A stretch of DNA of 64,000 bases from Symbiodinium natans (lineage: Eukaryota > Sar > Dinophyceae > Suessiales > Symbiodiniaceae): assembly GCA_905221605.1 (NCBI GenBank), contig CAJNDS010002202.1, positions 1,085,379-1,149,378 on the forward strand, in the 5' to 3' direction. A program made the position numbers and the translations under genes. The notes under the pieces were generated by a model. The model saw nothing but the letters and a program-made list of their open reading frames with translations. It searched no databases and was not told where the DNA came from. Positions 9,299 to 19,320 of this stretch are shown here, one piece after another (the stretch's first letter is position 1; every line of letters begins with the position of its first letter).

Positions 9299-9710
9299 GG
9301 CTTAGGATGGTTTAGGGTCTTGAAGGAATACTAGGCGTTAGGATTTAGGGTGTGGGGTTTAAGGTTTAGGTTTAGCTGATAGCTTAGGATAGGTCGTACA
9401 GGCATATCAGATTTAGGCATTGGGGTTTCGGGACTGCGGTTTACGGTTTCGGGATTCGGGTGTAAGGGGCTCAGGGTCTAATCATCCCACCGTCCTTTCA
9501 TTTCAATCGTTTAGGCTTGTCGGGCTTGCGGCTTAGGGTTTTGCAATCCTACTGTTATTGCAATCCCCCAAGAAACTTCAATCCCTTGACGATAACGAGT
9601 TTACGGGGTTCGGAGCACATTCAGGTTGCACAGGCCAGGTGAACCCTAGACCCCGAAAGCCCTCAAACCTGAACACTCTGAACCCTGAAGACCCCCCAAA
9701 CCCAACCCTG

Positions 9711-9772
9711 CCCTAAACCCTAAACCCTAAACCCTAAACCCTAAACCCTAAACCCTAAACCCTAAACCCTAG
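9711..9772 (-). repeat. CCCTAAA array
   Basis: Eight to nine perfect units. Confidence 0.98.
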
Positions 9773-9971
9773 GATCCTAAGCTGAAACCTCAGGCCCCGA
9801 AGGAATTCGGCAACCTCGGCCCCCAATCATCCTCAAGCTCTGCACAGCCCCAAGCCCTAAAAGGTCCGAATCCTTACAAACGCCCTCAAAAACCCAAAAA
9901 CCCTGAACCTTATAAGCCTCAAAGCCCTAAGAAGCCCCCCAAAACCCTAAACCTTAAAATACACCTCAGAC

Positions 9972-10224
9972 CCCAAACGAAGCTCGGAAACCTCCCAGCT
10001 GCAGCCAGGTTGGCACTAAACCCTAAGCCCTGCACCTTAAAAACCCAAAACCCAAAACCCAAAACCCTAAACCCTAAACCCTAAACCCTAAACCCTAAAC
10101 CCTAAACCCTAAACCCTAAACCCTAAACCCTAACCCTAAAACCTCCCAGCTGCAGCCAGGTTGGCGTAAGAGGTACACAAGCCCGCATCATCGAAGTCCA
10201 AGGCTTCGCCTCCATCACCGGCAG
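9972..10224 (-). CDS. Two candidate exon parts split by a telomeric block with 27-bp duplication
   Basis: Minus strand: from a CTTCAG acceptor the frame reads AGDGGEALDFDDAGLCTSYA then NLAAAGR to 10143, where an AG|GTTTTAGGG donor enters a CCCTAAA block (plus orientation). The same 27 bases ending the exon recur at 9988-10014. Splicing from AG|GT of copy one to AG|GT of copy two removes 151 bases and gives NLAAAGRFPSFVW with no stop, while read-through gives an immediate TAG. The downstream part ends at a GTCTGA donor near 9972. Gene not recognised. Confidence 0.5.
9988..10165. repeat. 27-bp direct repeats flanking a telomeric insert
   Basis: A 27-base sequence starting AAACCTCCCAGCTGCAGCCA occurs at 9988-10014 and again at 10139-10165, flanking 124 bases that are mostly CCCTAAA. 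It resembles a target-site duplication. Confidence 0.85.
10043..10138 (-). repeat. CCCAAAA lead-in and CCCTAAA array
   Basis: Three CCCAAAA units, then about 11 CCCTAAA units, forming the body of the insert described at 9988-10165. Confidence 0.97.
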
Positions 10225-10238
10225 CTGAAGACTCCGGG

Positions 10239-10348
10239 GTTTAGGGCTTAGGGCTTAGGGCTTAGGGTTTAGGGTTTAGGGTTTAGGGTTTAGGGTTTAG
10301 GGTTTAGGGTTTAGGGTTTAGGGTTTAGGGTTTAGGGTTTAGGGTTTA
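10239..10348 (+). repeat. TTTAGGG array
   Basis: Three GGGCTTA variants, then about 12 perfect units, on the upstream (minus-sense) side of the candidate exon at 10143-10224. Confidence 0.98.
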
Positions 10349-10540
10349 ATTAGAGTTTAGGGTGGTATGCGGCTATTAAGGCATTCTGGTTTGTGGTTTT
10401 GTTGTGTTTGGGGTTTCCGGGCTTTCGGTATAACATCTGAACCTCAAAACTTGGAACCCACAATCCCGAAAAGCTCAAACCCCTAAAGACCTGAACTCCA
10501 AAAACCAAAGCCCTCAAACCCTATAAACCCCTGAACTCCA

Positions 10541-10652
10541 CTTGACCCAGGAGTAACCTAGGATGAGAAAGGGTACCCATTTTGTTTGAAAGGGGGTTAT
10601 AAGGGAACCTTAACCCCTAAAACAGGGAATAAGGGCCTACTCTGGGTCCTAG
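10541..10652 (+). mobile_element. MITE-like family A, full copy
   Basis: Left terminus GACCCAGGAGTA and right terminus TACTCTGGGTCCTAG are inverted repeats. The interior matches the family (CCTAGGA, AAAGGGT, T-run, GGTTATAAGGGAACC, AAGGGCC). Confidence 0.7.
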
Positions 10653-10680
10653 TCCAGAACCCTAAACCCCAAACCCCAAG

Positions 10681-10775
10681 CCCTCAACCCTCAACCCTCA
10701 ACCCTCAACCCTAAACCCCTAAACCCTAAACCCTAAACCCTAAACCCTAAACCCTAAACCCTAAACCCTAAACCC
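10681..10775 (-). repeat. CCCTCAA then CCCTAAA array
   Basis: Four CCCTCAA units grade into about nine CCCTAAA units. Confidence 0.97.
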
Positions 10776-10860
10776 TCCGAAAGCCGAGCTGCAACTCGCC
10801 GGGGGCCCCCTGCCCGAGCGGAGGACCAACGCGCGCTTGCCGCCTGAGCCTGGGCTTAGG
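10776..10860. CDS. Candidate exon island, strand unresolved
   Basis: A GC-rich island between CCCTAAA and TTTAGGG blocks. The plus frame reads AELQLAGGPLPERRTNARLP. The minus strand is also open. Not recognised. Confidence 0.25.
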
Positions 10861-10867
10861 TTTGCGG

Positions 10868-10966
10868 TTTAGGGCTTAGGGCTTAGGGCTTAGGGTTTAG
10901 GGTTTAGGGTTTAGGGTTTAGGGTTTAGGGTTTGGGGCTTAGGGTTTAGGGTTTAGGGATTAGGGC
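10868..10966 (+). repeat. TTTAGGG array with CTTAGGG variants
   Basis: About 14 units, the first four CTTAGGG. Confidence 0.97.
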
Positions 10967-11012
10967 TATGGTGAGGGGTCTAGGGTTCAGGGAGTTTGGC
11001 TGTTAGGGCTTC

Positions 11013-11135
11013 GGGAGTTCAGGGGGTTCAGGGAGTTCAGGGAGTTCAGGGAGTTTAGGGAGTTTAGGGAATTTAGTAGGGGGTTTGCGGAGTTTAGGGA
11101 GTTTAGGGAGTCAGGGTTTAGGGCGTTCAGGGATT
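11013..11135 (+). repeat. 10-bp GGGAGTTYA-type variant repeat
   Basis: GGGAGTTCAG and GGGAGTTTAG alternate about nine times with small indels. This is a telomere-derived 10-mer. Confidence 0.85.
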
Positions 11136-11242
11136 AATAAGGGGTGCTAAACTGTCACGCTGCTCGGCTGATAGGGTTTGGGGCTTTGAAGGCGCAAAGA
11201 TGGTGCTGCCATGCATCACACCACCCTTACGCAAGCCCCCTG

Positions 11243-11331
11243 GGTTTGGGTTTAGGGTTTAGGGTTTAGGGTTTAGGGTTTAGGGTTTAGGGTTTAGGGT
11301 TCAGGGTTTAGGGTTCAGGGTTCAGGGTTAA
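11243..11331 (+). repeat. TTTAGGG array
   Basis: About 12 units, TTCAGGG at the distal end. Confidence 0.97.
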
Positions 11332-12100
11332 GGTTGGGGCGCTCAACACCCAAGCAGTGAACAACCCCTTTACTCCGAATCCTAACGCCTAAGCCCCAAG
11401 CCCCAACTCCCAAAGCTTGTCCTAACAAACCCTTCGCCCTCATAAGCCCTCAACCCTGAACATTCCGAAGCCCGAATCGACCCCTAAACCCCAAACCCGA
11501 AACCCTGAAGCCTCCTGTGGGCCCTCATTCAGGGGTACCCAAGCCCTAAACATAAGACTCCCAAACCGCAAGCACCAAACCCTAAACCTTGAAACCAACA
11601 ATTCCCAAAATCTAAACCCCTAAACCCTAAACCTTAACACCAAAACTCCCAAACCCTAAGCCCAAGCCCTAAACCTCAACACCAAAACTCCCAAACCCTA
11701 AGCCCCAAGCCCTGAACCTCAACACCGAAAACTCCTGAAGCCTAAGCCCAAAACCCAAAGCTTTAAAACCAAGCACTCCCTAACCCTAAACCTTGCAACA
11801 ACAACTTCAAGCCCTAAGCCCCACACCCCAAATCTTAACGCCAAAACTCCCCAACTCTCAGCTCGAAAACCCTGAACCTTAAACAACAACTTCTAAGTCC
11901 GAATCCCTGAACCTTCATCCCTCAACCCTAACTAACCCCAAACCCCCAAACCCGAACACCCGAAACAACCAAAAACGCAAATCCTAAACCCCAGACCCGA
12001 CACCCTAACCCCTAAACCCCAGACCCGACACCTAAACCCTAAACCTTAAACCCCAAACCCTAAACCCCAAACCCTAAACCGTAAACCCTTAACCCTGAAG
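11332..12100 (-). repeat. Long degenerate CCCTAAA tract
   Basis: About 770 bases of poorly ordered CCCTAAA, CCCAAAA and CCCGAAA words. It includes a direct repeat of TAAACCCCAGACCCGACACC (near 11984 and 12012). No gene is seen. Confidence 0.85.
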
Positions 12101-12114
12101 CCATGCCATGGCAC

Positions 12115-12145
12115 GTGCGAAGAGGCGGAGGCGACTCCACTGGGC
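12115..12145 (-). CDS. Candidate small exon following the GYF-like exon
   Basis: Minus strand: AG acceptor, GPVESPPPLR in the phase left by the exon at 12660-12720, donor GTGCCA. The alternative phase AQWSRLRLFA is also open. Confidence 0.3.
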
Positions 12146-12169
12146 CTCCGTTGCAGGGTTTGAGGGGTT

Positions 12170-12415
12170 TAGGGTTTTTAGGGTTTAAGGGTTTGGGGGT
12201 TTTAGGGTTCTAGGGTTTGGGGTTTTGGGGTTTGGGGACTTGATTTTGGGTTTAGGGCTTAAGGGTCTTCGGGGTTGGGGTGTAGGGTTTAGGTCTTAGG
12301 GTTTTGGGGTTGTTTAGAGGTTTGTTGGCTGTATGTTACGGGGTTTTAGAGGTTTAGGGTTGAGGGTGTTAGGCTTGGGTTTGGCGGTTTGGGGGAGTTT
12401 TGGGGTTACCAACTG
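12170..12415 (+). repeat. Degenerate GGGTTTAG/GGGGTTTT tract
   Basis: Irregular TTTAGGG/TTTGGGG words. No gene is seen. Confidence 0.85.
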
Positions 12416-12590
12416 CGCAGAAAAGGGATTTTGCAACAATAGCCTTCACAAAAGTAGGCTTCGGGTTCTTGAGTGCCCTAGACCCCGGAACCCTGAACCC
12501 TGAACCCCCAAACTCTAGATCCTGAACATAGGGTCATAGGGTGTATGCTTCAGAGCTTGAAGGCTCCGTGTCAAGGTCTCCTGTTGGCTG

Positions 12591-12661
12591 CTAAACCCTA
12601 AACCCTAAACCCTAAACCCTAAACCCTAAAACCTAAACCCTAAACCCTAAACCCTAAACCC
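12591..12661 (-). repeat. CCCTAAA array
   Basis: About ten units. The last C is part of the splice donor region of the exon at 12660-12720. Confidence 0.98.
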
Positions 12662-12720
12662 AGGAGCTGCTCTCTTGAGAAAGGTCCCATAGATCCATCC
12701 AGGGTCGTCCGACCCCGGAT
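12660..12720 (-). CDS. Candidate exon with GYF-like motif
   Basis: Minus strand: an AAG acceptor opens IRGRTTLDGSMGPFSREQLL (20 codons), then a GTTTAG donor that runs directly into the telomeric block. The G-x-x-GPFSxxQL pattern resembles the start of GYF domains, which bind proline-rich peptides. The match is short, so the domain is a suggestion. Open without the acceptor too, through PWLNVK upstream. Confidence 0.45.
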
Positions 12721-12738
12721 CTTGACATTGAGCCACGG

Positions 12739-12829
12739 TTTGGGGTTTAGGGTTTAGGGTTTAGGGTTTAGGGTTTAGGGTTTAGGGTTTAGAGTTTAGG
12801 GTTTAGGGTTTAGGGTTGAGGGTTTAGGG
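12739..12829 (+). repeat. TTTAGGG array
   Basis: About 13 units next to the GYF-like exon. Confidence 0.98.
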
Positions 12830-13101
12830 CACAAAACCCCCCATACCGCCAAACCCGTAAACCCAAGCGCATTGTAGCGGGTTGTCTGCGTGTTTCGGGG
12901 CACTTCCCTGACACCCTGAAGCTCATGTACTAAACCCTTTCACAAAAAAAAACATCATCTTGAAGAAGCAACACGATCGAGACAACCCGGAACCCTGAAC
13001 GTTCCCTTAGGCCCTGGTTCTTGCCTCATCTGAAGTCCATGTCTCCCTCCATCCTCGCTCGATGTCCTCCCGACCTCGGGTTTTCGTGCTTGGGAGCCTG
13101 T

Positions 13102-13177
13102 ACCCCTAAACCCTAAGCCCTAAGCCCTATAACCCCTAAACCCTAAACCCTAAACCCGAAACCCTACACCCTAAACC
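13102..13177 (-). repeat. CCCTAAA/CCCTAAG array
   Basis: About ten degenerate units. Confidence 0.95.
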
Positions 13178-13185
13178 AGGTCTAC

Positions 13186-13240
13186 AAGCTTCTGGACTCT
13201 AGGAACATAGTTAAGATGCGGCCCAAGAAGTTGAGGGTTT
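13186..13240. CDS. Candidate exon island, strand unresolved
   Basis: The minus frame reads LLGPHLNYVPRVQKL to a GTAGAC donor. The plus frame reads VYKLLDSRNIVKMRPKK after a CCAG acceptor. Both look protein-like. Confidence 0.25.
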
Positions 13241-13514
13241 GGGGATTACAGTTCAGGGTTCCTCAAGGGGAAGCCTTGCTCGAGGATGCCATAAAGCGTA
13301 GGCGTTGCTGTAGATGGCACGCTCTTACACCCTCTACCTCGATTCCAGGGTTCAGTGCTTCGGTTCTCTGAACGACAAACCCTCTCTCCACCCTCCATCC
13401 TAAGCTACGGCTGGCCCTATTAAAGCCTCCAAGCATGTTTCCGCTGAAGGCGACTAAGCTTCGCCCAAGCCCGAACTCAACCCTCGAGAACCCAAACCGG
13501 AACCATGTCACAAG

Positions 13515-13606
13515 CGCAACTCGGTAAGTCGCTGAGACGGGAGGCTGGGTCCATACTGGACTTCGTCGTGTTGGAAGACGAGGGACCTAAGGCTTACATG
13601 GGGCCG
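13515..13606. CDS. Candidate exon island, strand unresolved
   Basis: The plus frame SLRREAGSILDFVVLEDEGP and the minus frame VPRLPTRRSPVWTQPPVSAT (acceptor CCTTAG) are both open. It abuts a TTTAGGG array. Confidence 0.25.
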
Positions 13607-13768
13607 GTTTAGGGTTTAGGGTTTAGGGTTTAGGGTTTAGGGTTTAGGGTTTAGGGTTTAGGGTTTAGGGTTAGGGTTTAGGGTTTAGGGTTTAGGGTTT
13701 AGGGTTTAGGGTTTAGGGTTTAGGGTTTAGGGTTTAGGGTTTAGGGTTTAGGGTTTAGGGTTTAGGGC
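13607..13768 (+). repeat. TTTAGGG array (about 23 units)
   Basis: Near perfect, with one TTAGGG unit. Confidence 0.98.
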
Positions 13769-14337
13769 GGTGTCTCGCAGGCTAAGACCCGGTCTGAGGC
13801 TTTGTTCTTCGCGCACTCGAGCTTCGTTTGAGGCTCAACCCAACAGTTTTTTTGTTTGAGGCTCGAGCCCCGAAGCCCCCAAACTTGGGGGATTCTCGCG
13901 TTTTCCAGGCTGGCCTCCTTGCGGATTTGGGTTCGCAAGAAGCCCAAACCCTCAGCCCTAGATTCTAGACACCCAAACCCAAAACACATAAACCCTAAAC
14001 CTCCATGATCAAGCCGGGAAAACAGTCGAACCTCGCGCCTGGGAACTAGTAATAGTAAGTGGGGTTTTGGGTTTGGGCTTTGGGGTTTAGGTTCGAGGGT
14101 TTTGGGCTTGAGGGTCTACATAGGGTGGAGGGCTGAGGATGGGTTCAGGGCCCAGGGTTTTCCAATACCAGCACAATTCGGTTTGTGCACGGTTGATATC
14201 CCAAAGGGCTGTACGGGCTTTGGGTCTTGGGCGTTTGGGGTGGTTTGGGTGTTTTGGGTTTTGGGTGAGCTGCACAGCATACACGCAGCAGAGGGACTAA
14301 GGCTTGGGGAAACACTCCAAGGATTCTGGCACGGGCC

Positions 14338-14423
14338 TTTAGGGTTTAGGGTTTAGGGTTTAGGGTTTAGGGTTTAGGGTTTAGGGTTTAGGGTTTAGGG
14401 TTTAGGGTTTAGGGTTTAGGGTT
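14338..14423 (+). repeat. TTTAGGG array
   Basis: Twelve perfect units. Confidence 0.98.
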
Positions 14424-14551
14424 GTTGACTTACCCCAAAACACAAACCCCCTAAGCTCTACCCCTTGACCAAAAACCCCGCAACCTTGGAAGTTCCATGT
14501 CTCCGGTGGCCTTGGAACCCCCCCCCCCCCTTCTCCCCGTTAATGTTAAGC

Positions 14552-14641
14552 GCTTAGGGTTTAGGGTCTAGGGTTTAGTGTTTAGTGGTTGGGGTTGAGG
14601 GATTAGGGTTTAGGGTTTGGGTTTAGGGTTTAGGGTTTAGG
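14552..14641 (+). repeat. TTTAGGG array, degenerate
   Basis: About 12 units with TTTAGTG and TTGAGGG variants. Confidence 0.95.
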
Positions 14642-14708
14642 TGACGATGCCCAGGCGCTCGCTGGCGTGAAGCTTCCTCGAAGCAAATTGGTTTTTGGGG
14701 CTCAGAGT

Positions 14709-14757
14709 AACCCTAAACCCTAAACCCTAATCCCTAAACCCTAAACCCTAAACCCTA
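14709..14757 (-). repeat. CCCTAAA array, short
   Basis: Seven units. Confidence 0.97.
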
Positions 14758-14840
14758 GGGCTTTGGGTTTGGGAGTTCGGGGCTTTGGGTTTTGAGCTGT
14801 TTTTGGGAAACTGAGGGTTTTTAGGGCTTCGTTGGGCTTC

Positions 14841-14921
14841 AGGGTTTAGGGTTTAGGGTTTAGGGTTTAGGGTTTAGGGTTTAGGGTTTAGGGTTTAGGG
14901 TTTAGGGTTTAGGGTTTAGGG
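14841..14921 (+). repeat. TTTAGGG array
   Basis: Eleven perfect units. Confidence 0.98.
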
Positions 14922-15842
14922 CAGGGCCTGGTATAGGGCTTCAGGGCTTCAGGTTTGGGCTCCAGCTGAAACAGTGCTATGGCACTTTAGGTGGGTTCCG
15001 GTGAGTTTTGGCTTTGGGGCTTTAAGGTTTTCGTTGGTCTAGAATTTTGGGACTGCCCTTCCCCAAATGCACTCGAGCGGTTGAGGGCCTATGCGTTGAC
15101 CGTAAACCCCTTTGAACCTACCGCGTTATAGTCACATTACCCTACAACCTATAACCTAAATAAACCCTACAATCCTATGACCATCACATCCTGCAATGCT
15201 GGAAGCCTATAACCTATAACCCTGTAAGACCCATGACCCTACAGACGCTGTATGCCCTGAGCCCCCTCATGAAAACAGCAAAGCTCGGCGTTCGCCGTTC
15301 CAGCTTCTCGTGGCTCTTCAGGGTTGAGCGTTTAGAGGCTGCGAGTACCCCCTGAACCCATGAGCCGTTCTACCCAAAGCCCCTATAAACTTAATCCCTG
15401 TTCCCCTAGGAAGAAAAAAGGATCCTTTTTGTTTATATATAAGAAAGCCCATAACCCAAAAAGTAAAAAGGATCCCTAACACTGATTTAGTAAAGCCAAG
15501 GTTGAGGGCTAGAGTGGGCACATCCCCCCTTGAAGGGATCGAGCGAACCATGATGGCACGCTCCACACCCTTCCATGTTACCCCCAAACCGAGCTACGCA
15601 CCTTGTCTATTGCAAATTGACACTTCGGGCCTCCCAATAAGGGAAAACCATGAATCTTCCCAAAAACACACACCAAGCTAAAGTAAAGACTGAGATCCCT
15701 CCGACTGTGTTGGATTGCGGGGTGTAGAGTTTGGGGCTTCAGCCCTGCTCCCACCCGCCCTATTCTCGACTGAGCGTCGATACTTCTTCTGGATCATGCC
15801 TGCTCAAAGTCTCGAAATACCCTTGGCTGCAAGGACTGATAG
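14922..15842. other. Intergenic or intronic sequence, little recognised
   Basis: Degenerate CCTATAACCC words (15120-15250) and an A/T-rich stretch 15400-15480 resembling MITE family A (CCTAGGAAGA, AAAGGATCC, T-run). A GC-rich island at 15775-15840 is open on both strands (plus RRYFFWIMPAQSLEIPLAAR). Confidence 0.4.
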
Positions 15843-15968
15843 GTTTAGGGTTTAGGGTTTAGGGTTTAGGGTTTAGGGTTTAGGGTTTAGGGTTTAGGGT
15901 TTAGGGTTTAGGGTTTAGGGTTTAGGGTTTAGGGTTTAGGGTTTAGGGTTTAGGGTTTAGGGTTTAGG
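15843..15968 (+). repeat. TTTAGGG array (18 units)
   Basis: Perfect heptamers. Confidence 0.98.
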
Positions 15969-16253
15969 CAACGCCATCAGGTCAAGTCGCTCGAAGCAGC
16001 CCCAAGTCCGAAACAATCTCAATATCCGCAAGGCCCTTCTGTAAGATGCTAGCCCCAGCTATTGAAAAGAAAGGCACACGGTATGGTTAAGCAAGTGAGC
16101 AAAAGGGTGCTTATCAAAAGTTAAGGGATCATCAACCAATTCTGAGCTCTTGAGATATTAGGATTATATCAGAATTATAGACTTTTGGGGAATAATACGG
16201 GGATAGAATAATCGAATTCGGGGTCCTTTTTGGCCGGAAGCAATGAAATGCAC

Positions 16254-16342
16254 GCGGGGCAAGTAGCTGGCGACCCAACCAGCGAACTCCGGAGACGTGG
16301 CCTCATCAAGCAGCGTGTACCTCAGAGCCAGCAGAGAAAGTT
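16254..16342 (-). CDS. Candidate exon (29 codons)
   Basis: Minus strand: acceptor CCTCAG, frame LSLLALRYTLLDEATSPEFA then GWVASYLPR, donor GTGCAT. A TTTAGGG array lies just upstream. Strongly protein-like. No family recognised. Confidence 0.5.
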
Positions 16343-16370
16343 CTGAGGTTTAGGGCTTCGGGCTTATTGG

Positions 16371-16457
16371 GTTTAGGGTTTAGGGTTTAGGGTTTAGGGT
16401 TTAGGGTTTAGGGTTTAGGGTTTAGGGTTTAGGGTTTAGGGTTTAGGGTTTAGGGTT
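16371..16457 (+). repeat. TTTAGGG array
   Basis: Twelve perfect units. Confidence 0.98.
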
Positions 16458-16507
16458 TCAAGGTTTCAAGGTTTCAAGGTTTAAAGGTTTCAAGGTTTAA
16501 GGTTTAA
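16458..16507 (+). repeat. TTTCAAGG 8-bp variant repeat
   Basis: Six units continuing in register from the TTTAGGG array. Confidence 0.9.
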
Positions 16508-16852
16508 CGCTTGGGGTGGTTGAGGGTTGAAACCCTAAACCCTGAACCCTGAACCTTAGACCCTGCACCAGCGACCTCATTGTGCGGAATCTGCCTGCCG
16601 GACGAACTTTCCAAGATGCAAACTTCGAAGGGTCAGGGCACGGAGCCATCACAAGACATTGGTGTTGGACTCAGGATTTAGGGCGCAGGGCGTAGTTTCA
16701 GAGTTTTTGGGTTTAAGGCTTCAGGGTTAAAGGCTTATTTAGGGTTTAGGCTTTGGGGTTTTGGGTTTTTGGGGTTTCAGGCTTTAGGGTTTAACCCAAA
16801 GCCCTAAACCCTAATCACTAATCCCTAAACCCTTTCCCCCCTCGAAAACTGC

Positions 16853-16906
16853 AGAAGGGCGGCTCCTGGACCGATGCGACAGCACCATCCGGGTCGAACT
16901 CCTCTT
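16853..16906 (-). CDS. Candidate exon (17 codons)
   Basis: Minus strand: AAG acceptor, EEFDPDGAVASVQEPPF, GC donor (T|GCAG). Another island at 16560-16680 is open on both strands and may be a further exon. Confidence 0.4.
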
Positions 16907-17101
16907 CTTTCGGGGAATTGAGGCCTTTCATGGGATGTATGCGTTTATCATCGTTTATCTGGGCTTGCATGGCATACATGGGCTTATCAGGACATCTGTG
17001 GGCTTACATGGGCTTATACGGAGTCATTCTCGGTTTAGTGCAGATATAACTTACTTCTTTCGCGCGGGCTATGCCGCCGCGCATGGTATGTTTGGTCTGT
17101 A

Positions 17102-17135
17102 CGAGAACCTAGAGCCACAAAAAAAGGAATTACTA
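17102..17135 (+). mobile_element. MITE-like family A, fragment
   Basis: GAGAACCTAGAGCCACAAAA followed by AAAGGAATTAC matches the right half of family A. Confidence 0.4.
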
Positions 17136-17271
17136 TATTGAATTGCAACTGGGAATGTTGGCATGCAGATAGCGAAGCCGTGGAGGAAATCGCTCGACAG
17201 GAGTCAGCGTTTGGCGAGCCAGGCATGAGCCGCCTTCTTGGGCAGCAGTTGTAACGTAGGGTCTTTTTTGG

Positions 17272-17384
17272 TACCCAGATCTTCCAAAACTCTTAATGAA
17301 GGAGTATACCCTAGTTTATACTGAGGATTCTTGTAATGAACTAGGGTCTATTCCTTAATTAAGGGGTTTCGGAAGATCTGGGTA
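17272..17384. mobile_element. MITE-like family B, copy 1
   Basis: 113 bp, almost wholly two arms of about 40 bases in inverted orientation. The left arm begins TACCCAGATCTTCCAAAACT and the inverse of the right end begins TACCCAGATCTTCCGAAACC. No coding capacity. A second copy is at 19321-19480. Confidence 0.75.
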
Positions 17385-17841
17385 GTTGGTACTGATTGAG
17401 CAGGCTTATAAGAATCATAAGGGGAGCTCGTGTATTGACACTTTAAAATACCACAAGGCTGCTCAACATACATGGTCGGCATGAGGCAGCCTCGGGCCAT
17501 GGCTCCTGCAATTCTGAAATGCTGACAAAGGCCTCATAAGCGAGAAGTCAATATAGGGGTCCTGCTACTTAGAATAGGGTTTTTGGGATCATTGTGGGGG
17601 TAATTGTGTAGGGACCACCAGGCTTGGGGGGGAATACTGTGAGTAGCTATTCCGAACCCCTATTACGCGTGCAAGCAATGGCGTTGAAACACGTAGCAGC
17701 AGTCGTGGCTCCACTCGTCCACCTTTCTGCGACCAGAGTGTGGCAAACCCGTGACCTTTGCCCTGGCCATTTTGGGAGCAGAGGTCTCCAAACATGCAGT
17801 CCTGTCAGCAAGCTGTTTGGGACCTTTACACCGTAACCCTG

Positions 17842-17920
17842 CCTAAACCCTAAACCCTCAACCCTAAACCCTAGCCCCTAAACCCTAAACCCTAAACCCT
17901 AAACCCTAAACCCTAAACCT
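17842..17920 (-). repeat. CCCTAAA array
   Basis: About 11 units. Confidence 0.97.
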
Positions 17921-18730
17921 GTGTGGGGTGTTCCTGGAAGAGTGCTCTGTTGCTCTGCATGATTCCATGGGGGCCCCAGGGGTTGATTTCGGGGTGTGGG
18001 TGGGGTTTAGGGCTAAGGGTTGAATGTTTAGAGTCTAGAGCTTAGGATTTGGGAGAACTTCCGATATCTACGGAAGTCCCTAAGTGATATTGAGCAATAG
18101 TATACCCAACATTGCATGCAAGATCCAGCTATGATGCTATTCGGGAATATACTGCAAGGGTTTAGATTTGGGGAGTGGAGGGTTTAGGTGTAGGGGCGCA
18201 GGCTACGCCAAAAAAGCCTAAGCCTCGTTATCGCGGCACGATGGCGATAAAGCTTGCTGCCCGAAGCCCTAAAAGCCCCCAAGGTCTTCAACCCCAAAGC
18301 CCTAAACTCCAAAAACCCTAGATAAAGCCCTTGAACCCAAAGGCCCTTGAACCAGAAATCTTGAATCCCCAAACCCCCTAAAGCTCCAAAAGCCCCGCCA
18401 AAACCCTCCGTGCCCTGGGTTCCACCAAACCCCTTTACCCCAACTAGACAAGGGGCTTAACAATTAACAATGTAAAAGGGTCAAGGGCTTAGGAGGGTGC
18501 AGGAAAAAGGGCTCAACAACTTAAGGGGTCAAGCGCTTAGCAGGGTGCAACAAGTGGTTGAAGGTTGGGGTTATAGCCTAACCCTCAACCCTTAACCCCA
18601 AACCCCAAACCCTAACCCTATAGGCCCTCAACCCGGAAAACCCCAAACCCTATAGCACAGCTGAGTTTCAGGGTCCCGAAAACCTAAACCTTTAACCCTA
18701 AACCCTCTAAGAACAGCGAGCCCTGTGGGC
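17921..18730. other. Mostly intronic/intergenic sequence
   Basis: A possible minus-strand micro-exon (SNRALFQEHPTQ, near 17925-17965), a small hairpin ACTTCCGATATCTACGGAAGT (18059-18079) and degenerate CCCTAAA words. Nothing firmer is seen. Confidence 0.35.
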
Positions 18731-18814
18731 CCTGTCCAGCTCGTAGCAGCACTGCGCGTGCACCTCTTGGCCCGGGTCGGCATCGCCCTCTTCCGGAGGG
18801 GGCGCTGGCAAGGC
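18731..18814 (-). CDS. Candidate exon (28 codons)
   Basis: Minus strand: acceptor CTCTACAG, frame ALPAPPPEEGDADPGQEVHA then QCCYELDR, AGG|GC donor. Phase 0 at its start, matching the GT donor of 19229-19304. Confidence 0.5.
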
Positions 18815-18828
18815 CTGTAGAGCAGGGG

Positions 18829-18877
18829 CTAGGGTCTAGGGTCTAGGGTCTAGGGTTTAGGGTTTAGGGATTAGGGT
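18829..18877 (+). repeat. CTAGGGT/TTTAGGG short array
   Basis: Four CTAGGGT units then TTTAGGG units. Confidence 0.9.
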
Positions 18878-19228
18878 CAGGGTTTTGGGTACCCTAAGCC
18901 CTGAGCGCCATACACCCTGAACCCGAAGCCCCAAACCGGGGATAGGCCTTGAACGTTTTGGGGTTGGGAAAGTAGCCGAGTCGTGCATCAAAACTAACGG
19001 AACCCTGAACAATTTCCCAAGAAGGGCCATCATGCCCCATATCACCCGCCCAACAAACGCCTTGCAAACACCATGTTTAGGATTGACTGCAGTGAAGCCT
19101 TCGGGAGAGGGTTTAGGGCATAGGGTACATAGGGTTTAGGACCATTTAGGATTTAGGGTTTCAGGTTTCGGGTTTCGGGTTTTGGTGTGCTGGGTTTAGG
19201 GTCTCCTTCTCAAGAAGGGCCGGGCCAC

Positions 19229-19304
19229 GCAATCCACCAAGACGAAGCAGGCGCTGCCCTTGCCGGAGAGGAAGACCTCCTCGACGGACAGGATGCTGCG
19301 CTGC
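19229..19304 (-). CDS. Candidate exon (25 codons)
   Basis: Minus strand: acceptor CTCCAG, frame QRSILSVEEVFLSGKGSACF then VLVDC, donor GTGGCC (phase 0). Ends a few bases from the MITE at 19321. Protein family not recognised. Confidence 0.5.
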
Positions 19305-19320
19305 CTGGAGAACCAAAAGC

